This document shows positions 24,601 to 37,100 of a DNA stretch of 64,000 bases, piece after piece. The notes under the pieces are model-generated. The model was not told where the DNA came from, searched no databases, and worked only from the letters and a program-made list of their open reading frames with translations. Made by a program: the position numbers and the translations under genes. The number at the start of each line of letters is the position of its first letter. The stretch's first letter is position 1. This DNA comes from Dipylidium caninum (lineage: Eukaryota; Platyhelminthes; Cestoda; Cyclophyllidea; Dipylidiidae). The DNA lies in NCBI GenBank assembly GCA_017562135.1, contig QEYB01001314.1, positions 124,001 to 188,000 of the forward strand. The letters run 5' to 3'.

Positions 24601-27281
24601 AAATTTCTTTTCCAGTGTCCCATATGAGTTTTCTTTAGTGGCAAGGGGCGAGTTGACGTGATGACCTGTCTAAAGGCCTCATCGGGGCCAATCTCAACTA
24701 GCTTAGAAAAACTTATAAGTTATATTTGTACAGGACACAAATAAGAGACGCCCGACCCTCCTAACAAAGTAGGCAAAATCTTCAGAACACGACTCGACAT
24801 TTGCAAATCATGGATCGAGTGGAGCAGGACGTACGGTTAGACTATAAAAAGAGGTAGGTTAATTAAGTATAGTCAGTGGAACATAATCCCCCTTACTCGC
24901 TGGTTGTCATTCACGCTCATCTGCTCCCATCGGTAACGACCTACGTATCTACGTATATCGAGAGAACGTGGAGTCATTAGGAGAACGTGAAAACAGTTTT
25001 TCTACTCTATTGTAGCAGCCTACAACACTTTCCGTTGTCGGGTGGACTGATTACTACGTCTTTGTGCGCGAGTAGGCAATTGCCGTGATCTTTCTTCACA
25101 CAATTTCCATCCTCTACTCGGAATCAATAACACCACTTTTATCTAATGACCCAGAAACCGCTGCTACTTAGCTGTTAATTTGATATCATCCCATGGCATT
25201 CGGTTGCTGAGATGTAATGTGAACTTGACTAAACACCCCATAGATGTACAATTGGCAAGTGACAGGGGAAAGTGAATAAACAATTGCCCATCCCCCCTCA
25301 TCCCCTACACGTAATCGGGCTAGCGTGCTCACGCAGTCCGTGTAATTGGTTTTAATTTTGCATCTGAGAATGCGTGACTCACTTGGATCCTGGTTGTCTG
25401 TGAATGTAATCAGCAATTACTATCAAAGCCGCAATGCAAAATATCTCGTGTCTCTTGTTTTAATGCGGTGAAATGAAATTTACGTGTACATCCGGGAATA
25501 CTCCAGATTGAGGAAAATATTTTCTAATAATTGGGCTGCTTAAGAGGAAAAGTGAAAGGAGACATCGATTTGGCTACCATTCGGCTTCCCCTTCTTTACC
25601 TCCACTAGTGCATTAACTAAATAATGCGCATGAGTGAGGGATGATAAAGGAAACTGATACATCGAAAAATTCATATAACAGTGCCTCAATTCTGGCACCT
25701 TAATTTTTCTACCAGCTGTGATCATGGCAGGTAAAATATTTGAAGTCTAAACAAATGCACTCTGCTTTGAGATGAAGCGTGGTTGTACTTAAGAAGCCTC
25801 CATTTACATAGAATGCTTCCTACCCTCCGGAAGTAGGAGGGTGGGAGAGGATGACGAACAAGGAATACGCATAGATAAATCGCTAATTTGATTCTAACCA
25901 ATATTTGTCTTGCTACCATAGCATTCTACACACTTAACTCTTATACACTCTGGTAAAAGATATAATAATTTTTTATTGTGAGGATGGCTTGCATTAGATA
26001 CGCACAAATTCCAAGGAATTGAGGACGCTTCTGTGGTATAGATGAGAAGGGCGAAAAGTCTAATGTAATGCAGAATGCTGTCATATTTGTCCATTATCTT
26101 AGAACGCGTACTTCGTGATAGTATGCAAATGATAACTAACCTGGGCCCCTCTGCGTGTTTGTTACTAGCTATTTCAATAAGTTAGTGACAATGGTTTAAA
26201 GAGCACTCCACACGTAGCACTGTGGTACCGGAAAAGTGTATTCTGTAAAAATAATTTGATGCGCATATATCGTCGATCTATAATCAAAGAGAAATGAATA
26301 CTACTAAGCGTGATTCAATCATTGCACATGTTCTGAAGGAAATGCCGATGGGGTACGCGATGGCGAAAATTGTATTCCCAGGAAGGTTAACAAAAATCAC
26401 GATTGTAACAATATTCTGTTTAAATTGCGTGGCAGAGGTGGAAGAGATAATGCAGATATTAAATTTAATGAATGTTGATTGTACGCCTCTTGTCAATAGA
26501 AACTAACGCCAATAATTGATGGAATAAGAAGAAATCAGTCTTGAAAGTAATCAGATGGACCTCGAGAATTTGGCAGACCCTTAAATGTGCGTCTAAGCAG
26601 TCTATTAAGTGCAAAATTCATCAATCATCCTCCACTAAGTAGGCTAATAAAAAAGGAACCAGTATTACACTCTAGGACAGAGGTTTACGTACCATCGCAA
26701 TGGTTTACACAGCATGGGAGGAGTTAAAATTTTGCACCTAAAATCCAAATACTCAAGGCAGTAGATTCCTTCTGCTCGGATTGAAGAGACCGAATCCCTT
26801 CGAACTTCTACATGCGTGTTGCGGACTTTAGAAATAGGAAATCAATGCTAATTTATATAGAGAATTAAATGCACGTGTCGAGAATTCGCTACGGGAATAA
26901 GATTCACACACAAGGAAGCGTTTCTTGGTGATCGACTGGGTTGAGTTTCAGTTACCAAGCCAAAGACTTATTATTCATAATGTATATAAAGACTTTTCGA
27001 GCGTTTTAAACTTTTGTGAGCGGTAAAATCGGCTCCTTTTCATGTAAAATTTTACACCACAGTTTCTCCAATTTAATTTTAAACGCCCTTTTGATCCAAT
27101 GTTTGCAAATTTTGTTTAATTATTTATATTGCCAAAAACGTTATTAACAACAGTCGAATTTAAACTAATGAAAGGGCTTTGTTTAAACTCACCAGATATC
27201 CCTTTTATCAAACTGCTTTTCGACCCATTGGTTAACGTGTAACAAGGTTCGATCTGTCGAAGCCGGTTTGGATCGCTTACG
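21615..27281. other. 5.7-kb stretch without supported gene, between divergent Pax and HRD1
   Basis: No convincing coding exon was seen on either strand. This is the shared upstream region of the minus-strand Pax gene and plus-strand HRD1. A candidate 5' exon of the Pax gene could lie at about 21,660-21,720, where a GTAAGC donor on the minus strand precedes the TACTCAG acceptor by ~45 nt, but the frame upstream is closed, so it would be untranslated. Both promoters must lie in or near this stretch. Confidence 0.5.
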
Positions 27282-30200
27282 ATGCGCAACCTTTTTGCTG
27301 CAATTGTTATGATATCTCTCCTGACATCATTCACAATAGCCAATGTTTACTACCAGAAGAAGCAGTTCTATCCCACGGTCGTCTTCCTTACAAAGCACAA
27401 GCCATACTTTGCAGTATTACCGCCTCTTTTTTATATGTTTTAGTTGATTATCCTTCAATGCTTTGTCCTACTTCTCATCATCGCAAAACTGGTATGCTGG
27501 GTTTTCTTTGGAGATATTCAAAGGACTGAGATAGATGTATGACAGTCTTTGTACGCATTATTATTTCCCAGAACGTTTTTTCGCGAATAATGTACACGTC
27601 CTTCGATATATGTCTGCTTTTCACCTTTTTCCAAGAAGATATCAGCACAAAGTTTTTGTTTCTATTTTCCGTGATTATATTTATGAAAGGATTTCACTGG
27701 CTTCTTGAGGGACGTGTGGACCTTGTAGGTCTATTTCGTAACAGAGTAACGTTTGTTTAGATGGAGCGAACCCCCGTCATCAGGACTTTTTTTCATGTTC
27801 GAACAATAAGTATTGTTATTTTCACCGTCATGGCTCTTAGGTTTCCTACTAATGCTGGCGTTTTTTGACATTTTTCACATTTCTTATTTCTACTGGGGTG
27901 TCTCCTCTCAAAATGTGGCGTCCCTTGCTGTTGGCGCTGAGGTAAACATGTAGTTTATCTTGTTTTTTTGAACACAGAAATTACAATATGTATGTGTCGT
28001 ATTTTTTAGTATTACCTTCTACTTTTCGAACTCATTTCCATAATGATGCGTTATGGGTTGCAAGTGTTTGACTCGATGCGTGATACTCCCTGGGAGCAAA
28101 AGTCTCTTTATATGCTTTATGTTGACGTATTTGTTGGGATGCTTCGCGTTTTCTTTTATTTGGAGTTTGCTCCGATATTGTGGAGACATCATCCTTTTCC
28201 ATTGTTTATCATACGTCCAATCTACTTAAATCTACGTTTCTTGAAAAACACAATCCGCGTGAGTTATTGATTTTAATCCCTAAGTAATAAGTCATACATG
28301 TTGATTGGAATACCCTTTTTATAACTCCCCATAATATAGAATCTTGTGATGTCGAGACGAGCTATTCGACTTATGAATAGTGTATTTCACGACGTCAGTG
28401 CTACTGAAATGGCTGCGTCTAGTGATGCTGTGTGCATCATATGCCGGGAAGAAATGATGCCGCAACCAGATTCTTCGGCGATTATTGCTCCAGGAAGCAT
28501 AAAACGTCTACCGTGTGGCCACATCTTCCACGCAACTTGCCTCCGGAACTGGTTCCAACGTCAGCAAACTTGCCCTACTTGTCGTCTAAACATTCTTCGC
28601 CGGGCTCCTAACGCTGAACAGGCAAATCGTCCTTACCGGCGTAGTGTTAGGTCTGGTCAAAGGCAACAGCAACAGCACGAACGGGAGCTGCGACCACAAG
28701 AAGAAACAATCACAGACACGAAGATATATGGGAGCTGTACAAGATCGCGTTGATAATGAACGTTCTTTTGAAAAAAGTGCTACAGCAACTAATGAGCAAG
28801 TGGTGTCCTTCGCTGTAAGTCTACGAGTATTACGAAACGCTTGAATTTTCAGCTGTCTATTTTGGAATTTTTCTTTTTAGCCTGCAGGTCTCTCTAAGAA
28901 TTTCCCGCAAATTATGCACTTTCCTACCGTTCCGCAGCAGAATCAACGGAACGGTGGTACAACTCCATTTTTTTCTGCTCCGCCGGTCATTATTCCCGGT
29001 AGATAAGACGTTAAACTTCTAATTCTACTTTTGTTTACCCATTTTTGCCTTGGGATTTCTGATTACTTCGTCTCTGCTGTCACAGAAAGGCCGTCTCTAG
29101 GCCGCTATAATCCATTACTTAGCCCTCAATTTTTTTAACACAGTATTAAGAATTTTTTATCTGTGCATTAACGTGATGTTGTTGATTCCTCAGTCTTATA
29201 ATCGGTACTTCTCATTATTCACAAATTTGATGTTTTGATTTGAATGCCTTAGAACTTGCAGTTCGAATATAGTCGATCGAGTTAATGATGGGAGCAATCT
29301 GTTGTGATTCAGTAGACTTTCTTGAAATTGATATTTGACTCATTTGCTAATTTATTTCTATGTAAATCTGATCTCCGGTATGCAAATTTACAGTACTAAA
29401 TGAAAGGTCTTATAAAGATTTTACAGTCAAAGCCCTTCCTCTTCATGTCTAGGTAATTTGCTGTTTTATGGGATGAAAGTCATGTTTGATCGTCTTTCTA
29501 ACTTTATAATCAAAAGGGTAAATATTTACTTAATCTAGAAGACGCTTACGTAAGCTTCTGTTTATTTACCATGGTTACCTTTATAGGAGTTATTCACCAT
29601 TACAGTTCACTAAATATACGAATTTCACGTAAAATCTACACATCTCCATAGCATATAGGTAATTCGGGACGGCCATTGTCGTATAACGACGTGCTTATCC
29701 TTATTTATAACCAAAATATAGACAGGTTTTCTGCATTGGACTGAGCCACATTTCTGAAAAGACTGGACAATTTTCAGTTAACCGTTATCCTTCGGGCCAG
29801 TCACGAATCTGAAACTTGAAAAGTTTTCCTTAAGGTGATCTATTTTTCCCTGCTGTGACCTCTCCAATGCCAGAGGCGCCGGCGGAGTTAGCGCAGTGTA
29901 CGGCTACGGAGAGTGAGTTGCGTGATAACGTGAAGACACGTATTGCTACCCTTCAACGCATTCAACTTCTCCTCGATGCTTCTATCGTTCAAATGAATTC
30001 CTACTTGGCGGCCACCTCACAAGTTCCGTCAGTTCCCCTTGGTGAAAAATCAAAAGAACATACTACAGAGGATGATACGCAACCGCTAAATGAAGAGGGA
30101 ATAGTTGAAAAAATGAATTCAGATATGTAAGGCGTACGGTTCGTAAAATTTTACAAAGTATCGGTGCTGCTTGCTCGAAAATTTTATGCTCTTAACGAAA

Positions 30201-30661
30201 TGAAACTTGTAATTGAACATTTTAATATTACTGTTTGCTAGAAGCTGCATTAATATCTTCTTTAATCTCATTACTAGCGTCTATTTCCCCATTAAAATAG
30301 TCCTACTTTGGTCTCCATGGTTTTATTCACAATTGTAGCAAAGAACAACTTTTCGCATTAGGAGAAGTAGAGCCTGAGACAAAAGAGTCACAAACTCTCG
30401 ACGGTGAGTAGATGCCTATCGTACCCCTCATTGTTATTAACAATACTACTTGATATAAATACGAACAAGTTCCGTTCTCTGTGCTGAGTTAATGTGTATT
30501 GAACCAGTATTTAAAAAGTTTATTATTAAGAGTATCTTCAAAACTTATCAATTTGAGTTTCTTACGTTCATTAATATTTCCATTTTTTAGAACTTGATTT
30601 GGTTCGGCTGCGTCGATTGGAGAAGTTATCAAACGTCGGTGCGGAGAGTTCGGATCCCTAA
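27282..30661 (+). CDS. SYVN1: HRD1/synoviolin, ER membrane RING E3 ubiquitin ligase
   Basis: Twelve exons: 27,282-27,413, 27,444-27,536, 27,572-27,724, 27,761-27,809, 27,841-27,941, 28,010-28,258, 28,340-28,628, 28,663-28,814, 28,881-28,998, 29,835-30,126, 30,339-30,403 and 30,591-30,661. Phases agree and the total is 1,764 nt (587 aa; human 617). The intron at 28,629-28,662 has a weak GTCCTT donor but is needed to avoid an in-frame stop. The N-terminal multi-pass membrane region aligns almost gap-free with human SYVN1, for example KKQFYPTVVFLTK, GFHWLLEGRVDL and PWEQKSLYMLY. The RING-H2 finger begins at Cys291 (CIICREEM) and ends TCPTCR at 338-342; all eight zinc ligands are present. A coiled-coil-like segment (TLQRIQLLLDASIVQMNSYL) and the basic C-terminal RLRRLEKL match the human tail. 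HRD1 ubiquitinates misfolded ER proteins with SEL1L in ER-associated degradation. EPG5 follows 448 bp downstream on the same strand. Confidence 0.95.
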
Positions 30662-31109
30662 GATCAACAACCGGATCAGAAATCTTGTAGGGATTCTATT
30701 TTGAGCTGACTGTGACATACTTCAGTTCCTTTATCCCTATTTCAGTTGCTGCAAATGGTCTTCAATGTTAAGAGGCTTAGTTGTTCTTTTTTGACTTTTG
30801 GTTTTGGTGTGAAGATTTCGAGCTCGGCGGTGGTTATTTGCTTACTGGGTTTCTGGGGGGTGAGGATGGTCGTCGGGGTTGGGTTGGCGTAGTGAGGACC
30901 TTAGTTTGTTGGTGAGTGCACAATCGCATGAATCCTTTGTTGACTTTCATAGAATATTTAATTCCCCTCAAAAACTGGGCGTAGAAAACGAGGCGTTTAC
31001 TGCCAATTGTATGGGATAATAGTGTAACTTTTAGTTAACGGTGTGAATTAGCGCGCTTTTCAGTGAAGTCTAGTCGGTTGTTTGTGGAGGGTTTGCGGTA
31101 AACGGGTTA
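30662..31109. other. Short HRD1-EPG5 intergenic region
   Basis: Only 448 bp separate the HRD1 stop from the EPG5 start codon. It contains T-rich and G-rich stretches that could carry the HRD1 3' end and the EPG5 promoter. I saw no canonical AATAAA; ATTTAATT near 30,955 is AT-rich but not diagnostic. Confidence 0.6.
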
Positions 31110-34100
31110 ATGGCAGAAGCCGTCAGAAAAAAGGATTCGTATTCTTATAGCGTTAGTTGATAATTACGGACTAGAAGATATAAACCTTAGAGTTTTGAAG
31201 GTACAGAATCACTTCCTGTGGTCGGTGATCCTTTATTTGGTGCAAACCAGGTGGATGAAGTTTTTGCATCCGCAAAGCTCCCTACACAGATCAAGAATCG
31301 ACAATCAGACAATGACAAACACTATATTAAAATTTTAAACGACGTGGTAGTCGATGACAGCGTTCCTTCCAAGGATAATTCAACTGCATCGGATTTTGAT
31401 ACCTATTTTTCGTATAGGATATTAGCGGGCGCCCTCGATGAGTCCATTGCTGAAAATTCGGAACCATCGGAGTTCTTGAGTTCTGCATCGCCACTTATGA
31501 CCGCGCCATCTTTTAGTGAAACTCCCTTTGAGTATTCGCTACCTCATTATGATTTAAGTGAACTCAAAAATTTCTATTCCAACCAATCCGCCGATATGAT
31601 TGAGTCGCTCGAAAACGACTTTTTAGATGTAAGTTAAAACATGCACTTTCCTGTTAAACTTGGAATTGATGCTATTTTTAAAACAGTTAACATTATTGCA
31701 ATTGTAGGAAGTCTGCTGTGACATCCCTTTTGCCAGAGCTTTCAATGAATATGACGATTTCGAGTTACGGTCAGATATTTCAAAAGCTACATTTTCCAAT
31801 GAACATCCACTCCTTCATCTTATATCAACGTATGCTCAAAATCTCTTGGCCTGGAAATCCTCTAAAGGCGTGTTGGATCGTAGGTTGCAAGAACTATCGG
31901 ATACAGAAAAAGCTGTGTGGAAAGTGGAGAAAAATCGAGATATTCTGAGAGTAAATCTGATAACCATTGCTTGAGGAATTACCGAAATTAGTTCTAATTT
32001 TCCAAAATAAAAGTGTTGCCATTTTTTTCCTTCATAACTAGATTTGTTGCCCGCTTCTTCACCTCTGGGAATTGTTTCAGCCGTGACACTATTAATACGA
32101 TTTCACCTTTTTAATTTTTTCCAAGTGTTCATATGACTGTGATCATATAATTAACTTTAACTGCTTGCAATTTAAAAACATTGAAAGACTTCGTTATCCA
32201 TTACCATGTGTATAACTTCTAAAGAGTTTTGATTTTTTTTTCGCTAGGGGAGGTGTCGTGACAACTATGAAGTCTCCCTTACCTACGAGTACGAAACTGC
32301 AGAGCTTGATCGCGATCAAATGAGTCGTGTTGATTGCTTACAAAAAGAACTCCGGTTGTTTTTATTAGAGCAGATTGCTATGACTTCATTCAAAGTAGCA
32401 ACTTCGAGGTATGCTGTACTCCTCTTACTGCTTAAATACAAATGATGGCTAAATTTCTGGACTGAAACAATTTCAGATCATTATCCAAATTTTGGTTACA
32501 AATGCTTAATTTCATTAAAAGCCTTGTAATATCCCAATCAAGTGCTCACTTCTTCTCTTTGGCTTCCATTCTTAGACTGCAAGTCGAATCCTATTTAATA
32601 CAAGTCTTAAAGCAGTGTCCGGCGTACGAAAAGTTCTCTAAGACTGAACCTATCGTTCGTAAGTTCATCACTGAAGTATAACAAATTATCTGTTGATTTA
32701 AAAACTTCTGTTCAAAACATTTTAGTCCTCCCCGATTCCGACCTGGATGAAGAAGTGGAGAATCAAATAACTCAACTTCGAGAGATCACTTCAGTCCTCT
32801 TTACCTCTTTGCGTCATCTCACTCTTATTGATATTGCTAACAAGGGGAGAGTCCCTCATTTGGAGCTAATAGATAACCATATTGACTGGATCATGTGCAT
32901 TGTGCGTTTTCTTTTCATTCCTATCGTCCATGGCTTGTTGATAACTCTTCACTTTATATGTATCCACACATAGACTGGCCGATTAATTCGTCAATGTCGA
33001 CTCAAAGATCACATTTATGTAGCAATGCAGTTACTGCGAGTCCCCTTCAGCCTCACCTACACTCCGTCACACGGTGGCTATCCTCTTTGTGCTCTTCTCC
33101 AGCCGCCAGCGCTGGACATGGCCTGGTTTCGAGGGGGAGGACGCCTCATTGATTTCTTAGCCGAACCGGAGGTGGAAATCCGGGGAACGCTACTTTTGTT
33201 ATGCCTTAGAACGCCTAAGTGAGTAGTCTTGCCTTTTGTTTTACACTAATGTATTTTAACTGTCTGTTAGATCAGTTTGGGAAATGGTACTTGGTATGCT
33301 ATCTGAACCTCAGCTACTATTTAGACCAATTTGTTGAAATTTTAGGGGAATAGGTGGTAAAGTGTTAAAACTGTTTTATTGTCTACCAAAACATCAGATT
33401 GAAGCCTCCATATGTCTTAGTACTCTTACCTTTTATACGTGATGTGGTGTTACATCCAAACGATACATTCTAAATTTTTTATCAGGAAGAGCTCGAAGCT
33501 AAAAGAGATAGTTGGCCCATTCACTCGTTACTTCGCTCTCCAGTTCATTTTATTGTACTTTATTTTCGGTCTCAAGACGTTAATATGAGTTAACCGCAGT
33601 GAGTGTTGGCAAATTTGTCGTATTACAGTGAAATAGCGGACATTTACGAGATATTACAATAGGACGGCTTGTGGACGTAGTTTAGGACGCCTACAAAATA
33701 GCTAAGACGTAATCTTGGTCGATGCTCATTAAAGGACACAGGTATCCTGGCAACCAGAAAAGTGTAATGTATAGAATGAATGTAGCCGAAATATAAGTGT
33801 TTTTTAATTTTATTTTGACGCTACATTTATAGGAAGCGCTTTAATTTTAAGCGTTTTGAGGACTCTGATCAATGCAGCACTACTGTCTTATCGAAATCGG
33901 ATGTAATTGGCTCGGGTTGTGAGACTCAATGGACTGTTGTCGATTCGGACGGTGAGAGCGATATTGAGTGTTCTGCAAATTTTCTGTCTTCTGAAAAGTC
34001 TTCCCAGTCTTCTCCCTCGTCACCTCGCCTCGATATGGATCAGGATCTCGTCGATGTGGAAAGTGTCTGTTCCCTCATTGATCAGATCGATGTAATTGGT

Positions 34101-37100
34101 TTGATTGAATTTCTCTTCTCTCACGATGACAATATTGGTGACCTAAGCGTTTACACCTTCTTATTCGCTTTTGCCAATTGGTTGATCACTGCACTTGAGG
34201 GTACTGCGGACTTTCTTCAGAGTACCCGAGTAAATACCCATCGCTTTCAACGGCAAATCGTCAAACAAATTACCGAGATAACTGGCACTCTTTTATCACG
34301 TCTGAGGTTGAGCATCGAGCGTGCCATTACCTTACCTACCAATTCCTCTCAGCTGGGCCTTTTTTCAAACTCTCCAAATCACAATTCAGTCGATGCTAGA
34401 GTTGTTCTTGCCCAATATGATGAACTCTGTCTTCGTTTAGTTGGATTTCTTCTTTCAAACGCCGCATCTGTTGCCACCCGACTTACTTGTTGGCGTCGTC
34501 TTGCTCGAATGGGCCCGTTTCGTCTTTTCTCCTCTCGAGCTAAATTGCGGCTTTATCTCCTTCTCATTTCCTCGATTTCTAAAAAAACAGGAGACGCGGA
34601 GAACGAATATTTCAGAAATAAATGTCTCGCCGCCAATCAGGGAACTTCATCAAGTGATAATACTAAAATCGAAGAGGGTAAGATAGGTGGCGGAGAAGTG
34701 GTTGCGCTGCTTCGTGCCGCCCTGATCGATTTTGGATGTATTGTGGATCCCTTCATTATGATTTTGGGGCAATTCGCTTCTCAGGAATGTCGTCCACCTC
34801 CGATGCTTATTGAAGAAGAAAAATTTCACCCTTGGTTGTTTAACGGCATTCCTGTTGTGGAGAGACTACTTGTCGAACGAGTTCTTGATATTTTATTCGA
34901 GGTAAGAGACATTGTACAACTTGATAATAACTGATTACTTGCGGCTAGTAACTTTACTCCTCCATTTTCCAGTTGTATGTTGTGCCCACACTTCAATTGA
35001 GTAGTGAGAAAGGCAGTAAAACAGAAATACCGTCTGGAGGCATTCCAATATCCACTGCTTGTGGTCGTGATCAGATAGTGGCAATAGTCTCATTCTACCC
35101 ATTCTTCGCTTTTCAACATTTACTCAACTTAATCATCACATCTGCCGATCAACTTGATACCAGGTCTGGCGCATTCACAAAAGTTTCTTGTGTATCAGGT
35201 CTGACATTCAGTACTTCGTCGGAGGTAACTTCTAACTACCGATTTTATGATGAATATTCACTATAGTTCCTCCTAGACCTGGTTGGTGCGCTTCCACAAG
35301 CACTCTTTATACCTGATGCGGATAATCTTGATAAGTTGCTTTCGTGGATAGGCGGATATACGACGGGTGAATTACTTCCCCTCGCCTCTCTTCGGAGTCG
35401 GATTTCTAGAAAACTCCTAAGCAAGTTTCCGTGGGAGGAGGTGAACAACTCTGTAGGTGTTATATGTTCACAAACAATCCGTTTTATAGACCAGAGATTA
35501 TCTGATATCGACCGAAACACAATCATGCGTTGCAATCGCGGTTGCCACTGCATTCCAGCGTCACATCCTAGGATCTCACCATCGACCCCTTTCGAAATTG
35601 TCCGAAGCATTAAGTTCTTACGTTAAGAGTGTTCTGCCGAGTTTTACCTCACATTCCCGACGGAGTTGTTCCCTCTCTCCGCCTAGAATTCTCTCTTCAG
35701 GTACCACTAATCATCATTTGCCCTTTCACCCTGAAGCTGTTTCGTTTTACCACTGGACAATACGGCTTGTTCTTCGTCTTCACTTTAAACCGTCAACTGA
35801 GACTTTGTCGCGGCTCCTTAAAGACACTGATCTGGTGGAGAATCCCCTCACTATATTCCTCACAATCAACTTCCAATTGCGTCGAATACCCAGGCCGACA
35901 ATGGACAGAAACCGTGATATTTGTCGAGCACTATTGGAGTTGGCCAGTTCTGGTCACTTTGCACTTGCCATTGAAGCCTTCAGTCGACTCTCAGTCTGTT
36001 ACGAAGAGGAGGAGGGAGATGAGAAGAGGAAATTTCTACTCTCTGCGCCTTGTGAAGCGTTCACACAATTTATCATTTGTATTCTTAAGTCGGACAAAGC
36101 TGAAGCCATTGATGAGTCGCTTTGGGCCTCTTTGTGGGGTAAATGGAAGGTTGGATGGTGGGGACAGGGAGCAAAAAATGAGAGAGCGCCGGGAACGCCA
36201 ACAAGAGGACCAGTGTTGGAGGCCTTTCTCGGTGCCGTAATGAATGCAATCATCGAGTATGTCGGTGTTGAAGAGAAGTACTCGCTTCTGCGAGCCGTGG
36301 TCTCGTCTACCTTGGTATCCTTATTAACAAGTCATTCCTGTTATCGGCCTCAAGCTGTTTGGTTACTGGAGAAGCTTTTTAAAACTGCATTTTGGATCGA
36401 AAAATCGTTTCCCGTCTCTACAAAAACATCTCAAATTACGGAGTGGTGGCAAAAGCCCATCGTCAGAATTCTTCATCCCTCTCTCCTGGTAAGATTTTTT
36501 TATCTGGGGAATTTCTGTGGTTAGCTAAACTTATTCTATCAGTTTCAAAAATATTCTTGACAAAAGTAATTTTCCAAAGTCAATAGCTTTACTATAAATT
36601 GTAGGAAGGAGCTCCTTAGAATGGTGGAGAAACTATATGTGGAGCATGTCATTAATTTGCTTATTTTTTCCTCCCTTACCAGAAGAAATTAGTTGATGAG
36701 AGGTCTGGTTTTTCTTGCAAATTGTCGGAAAGCTCGACTCATCGAGGGTTGTCAAATCTCAATTCTTTAAAATACAATGCAATTTCATCGTCGTGGGCTG
36801 AGGGTTTGCCAAACCTCATGTTCGTTGAGGTGCTTCGAAATTACCTGCCTTACTCGGGTTCTGCTGGAGCACCAAGTGCTAGTGACGTGTTTGGGGAAGA
36901 TGTGGGATTTGTACTACTTCAAAATCTTCTATGCAAAGCATCGGAGGATGATGAGGCCCCATTTTGGCTAATTGCCTATTTGATTGGAGCTGAGTGTAAC
37001 CCTGAGGATATGTTTGGAGGATATAATCTGTGGGAGGATGTGGTAGCCACGATTACGTGGAATGTGAGTACACTTTTGGCGGAATATCCCTCGACTGGAG

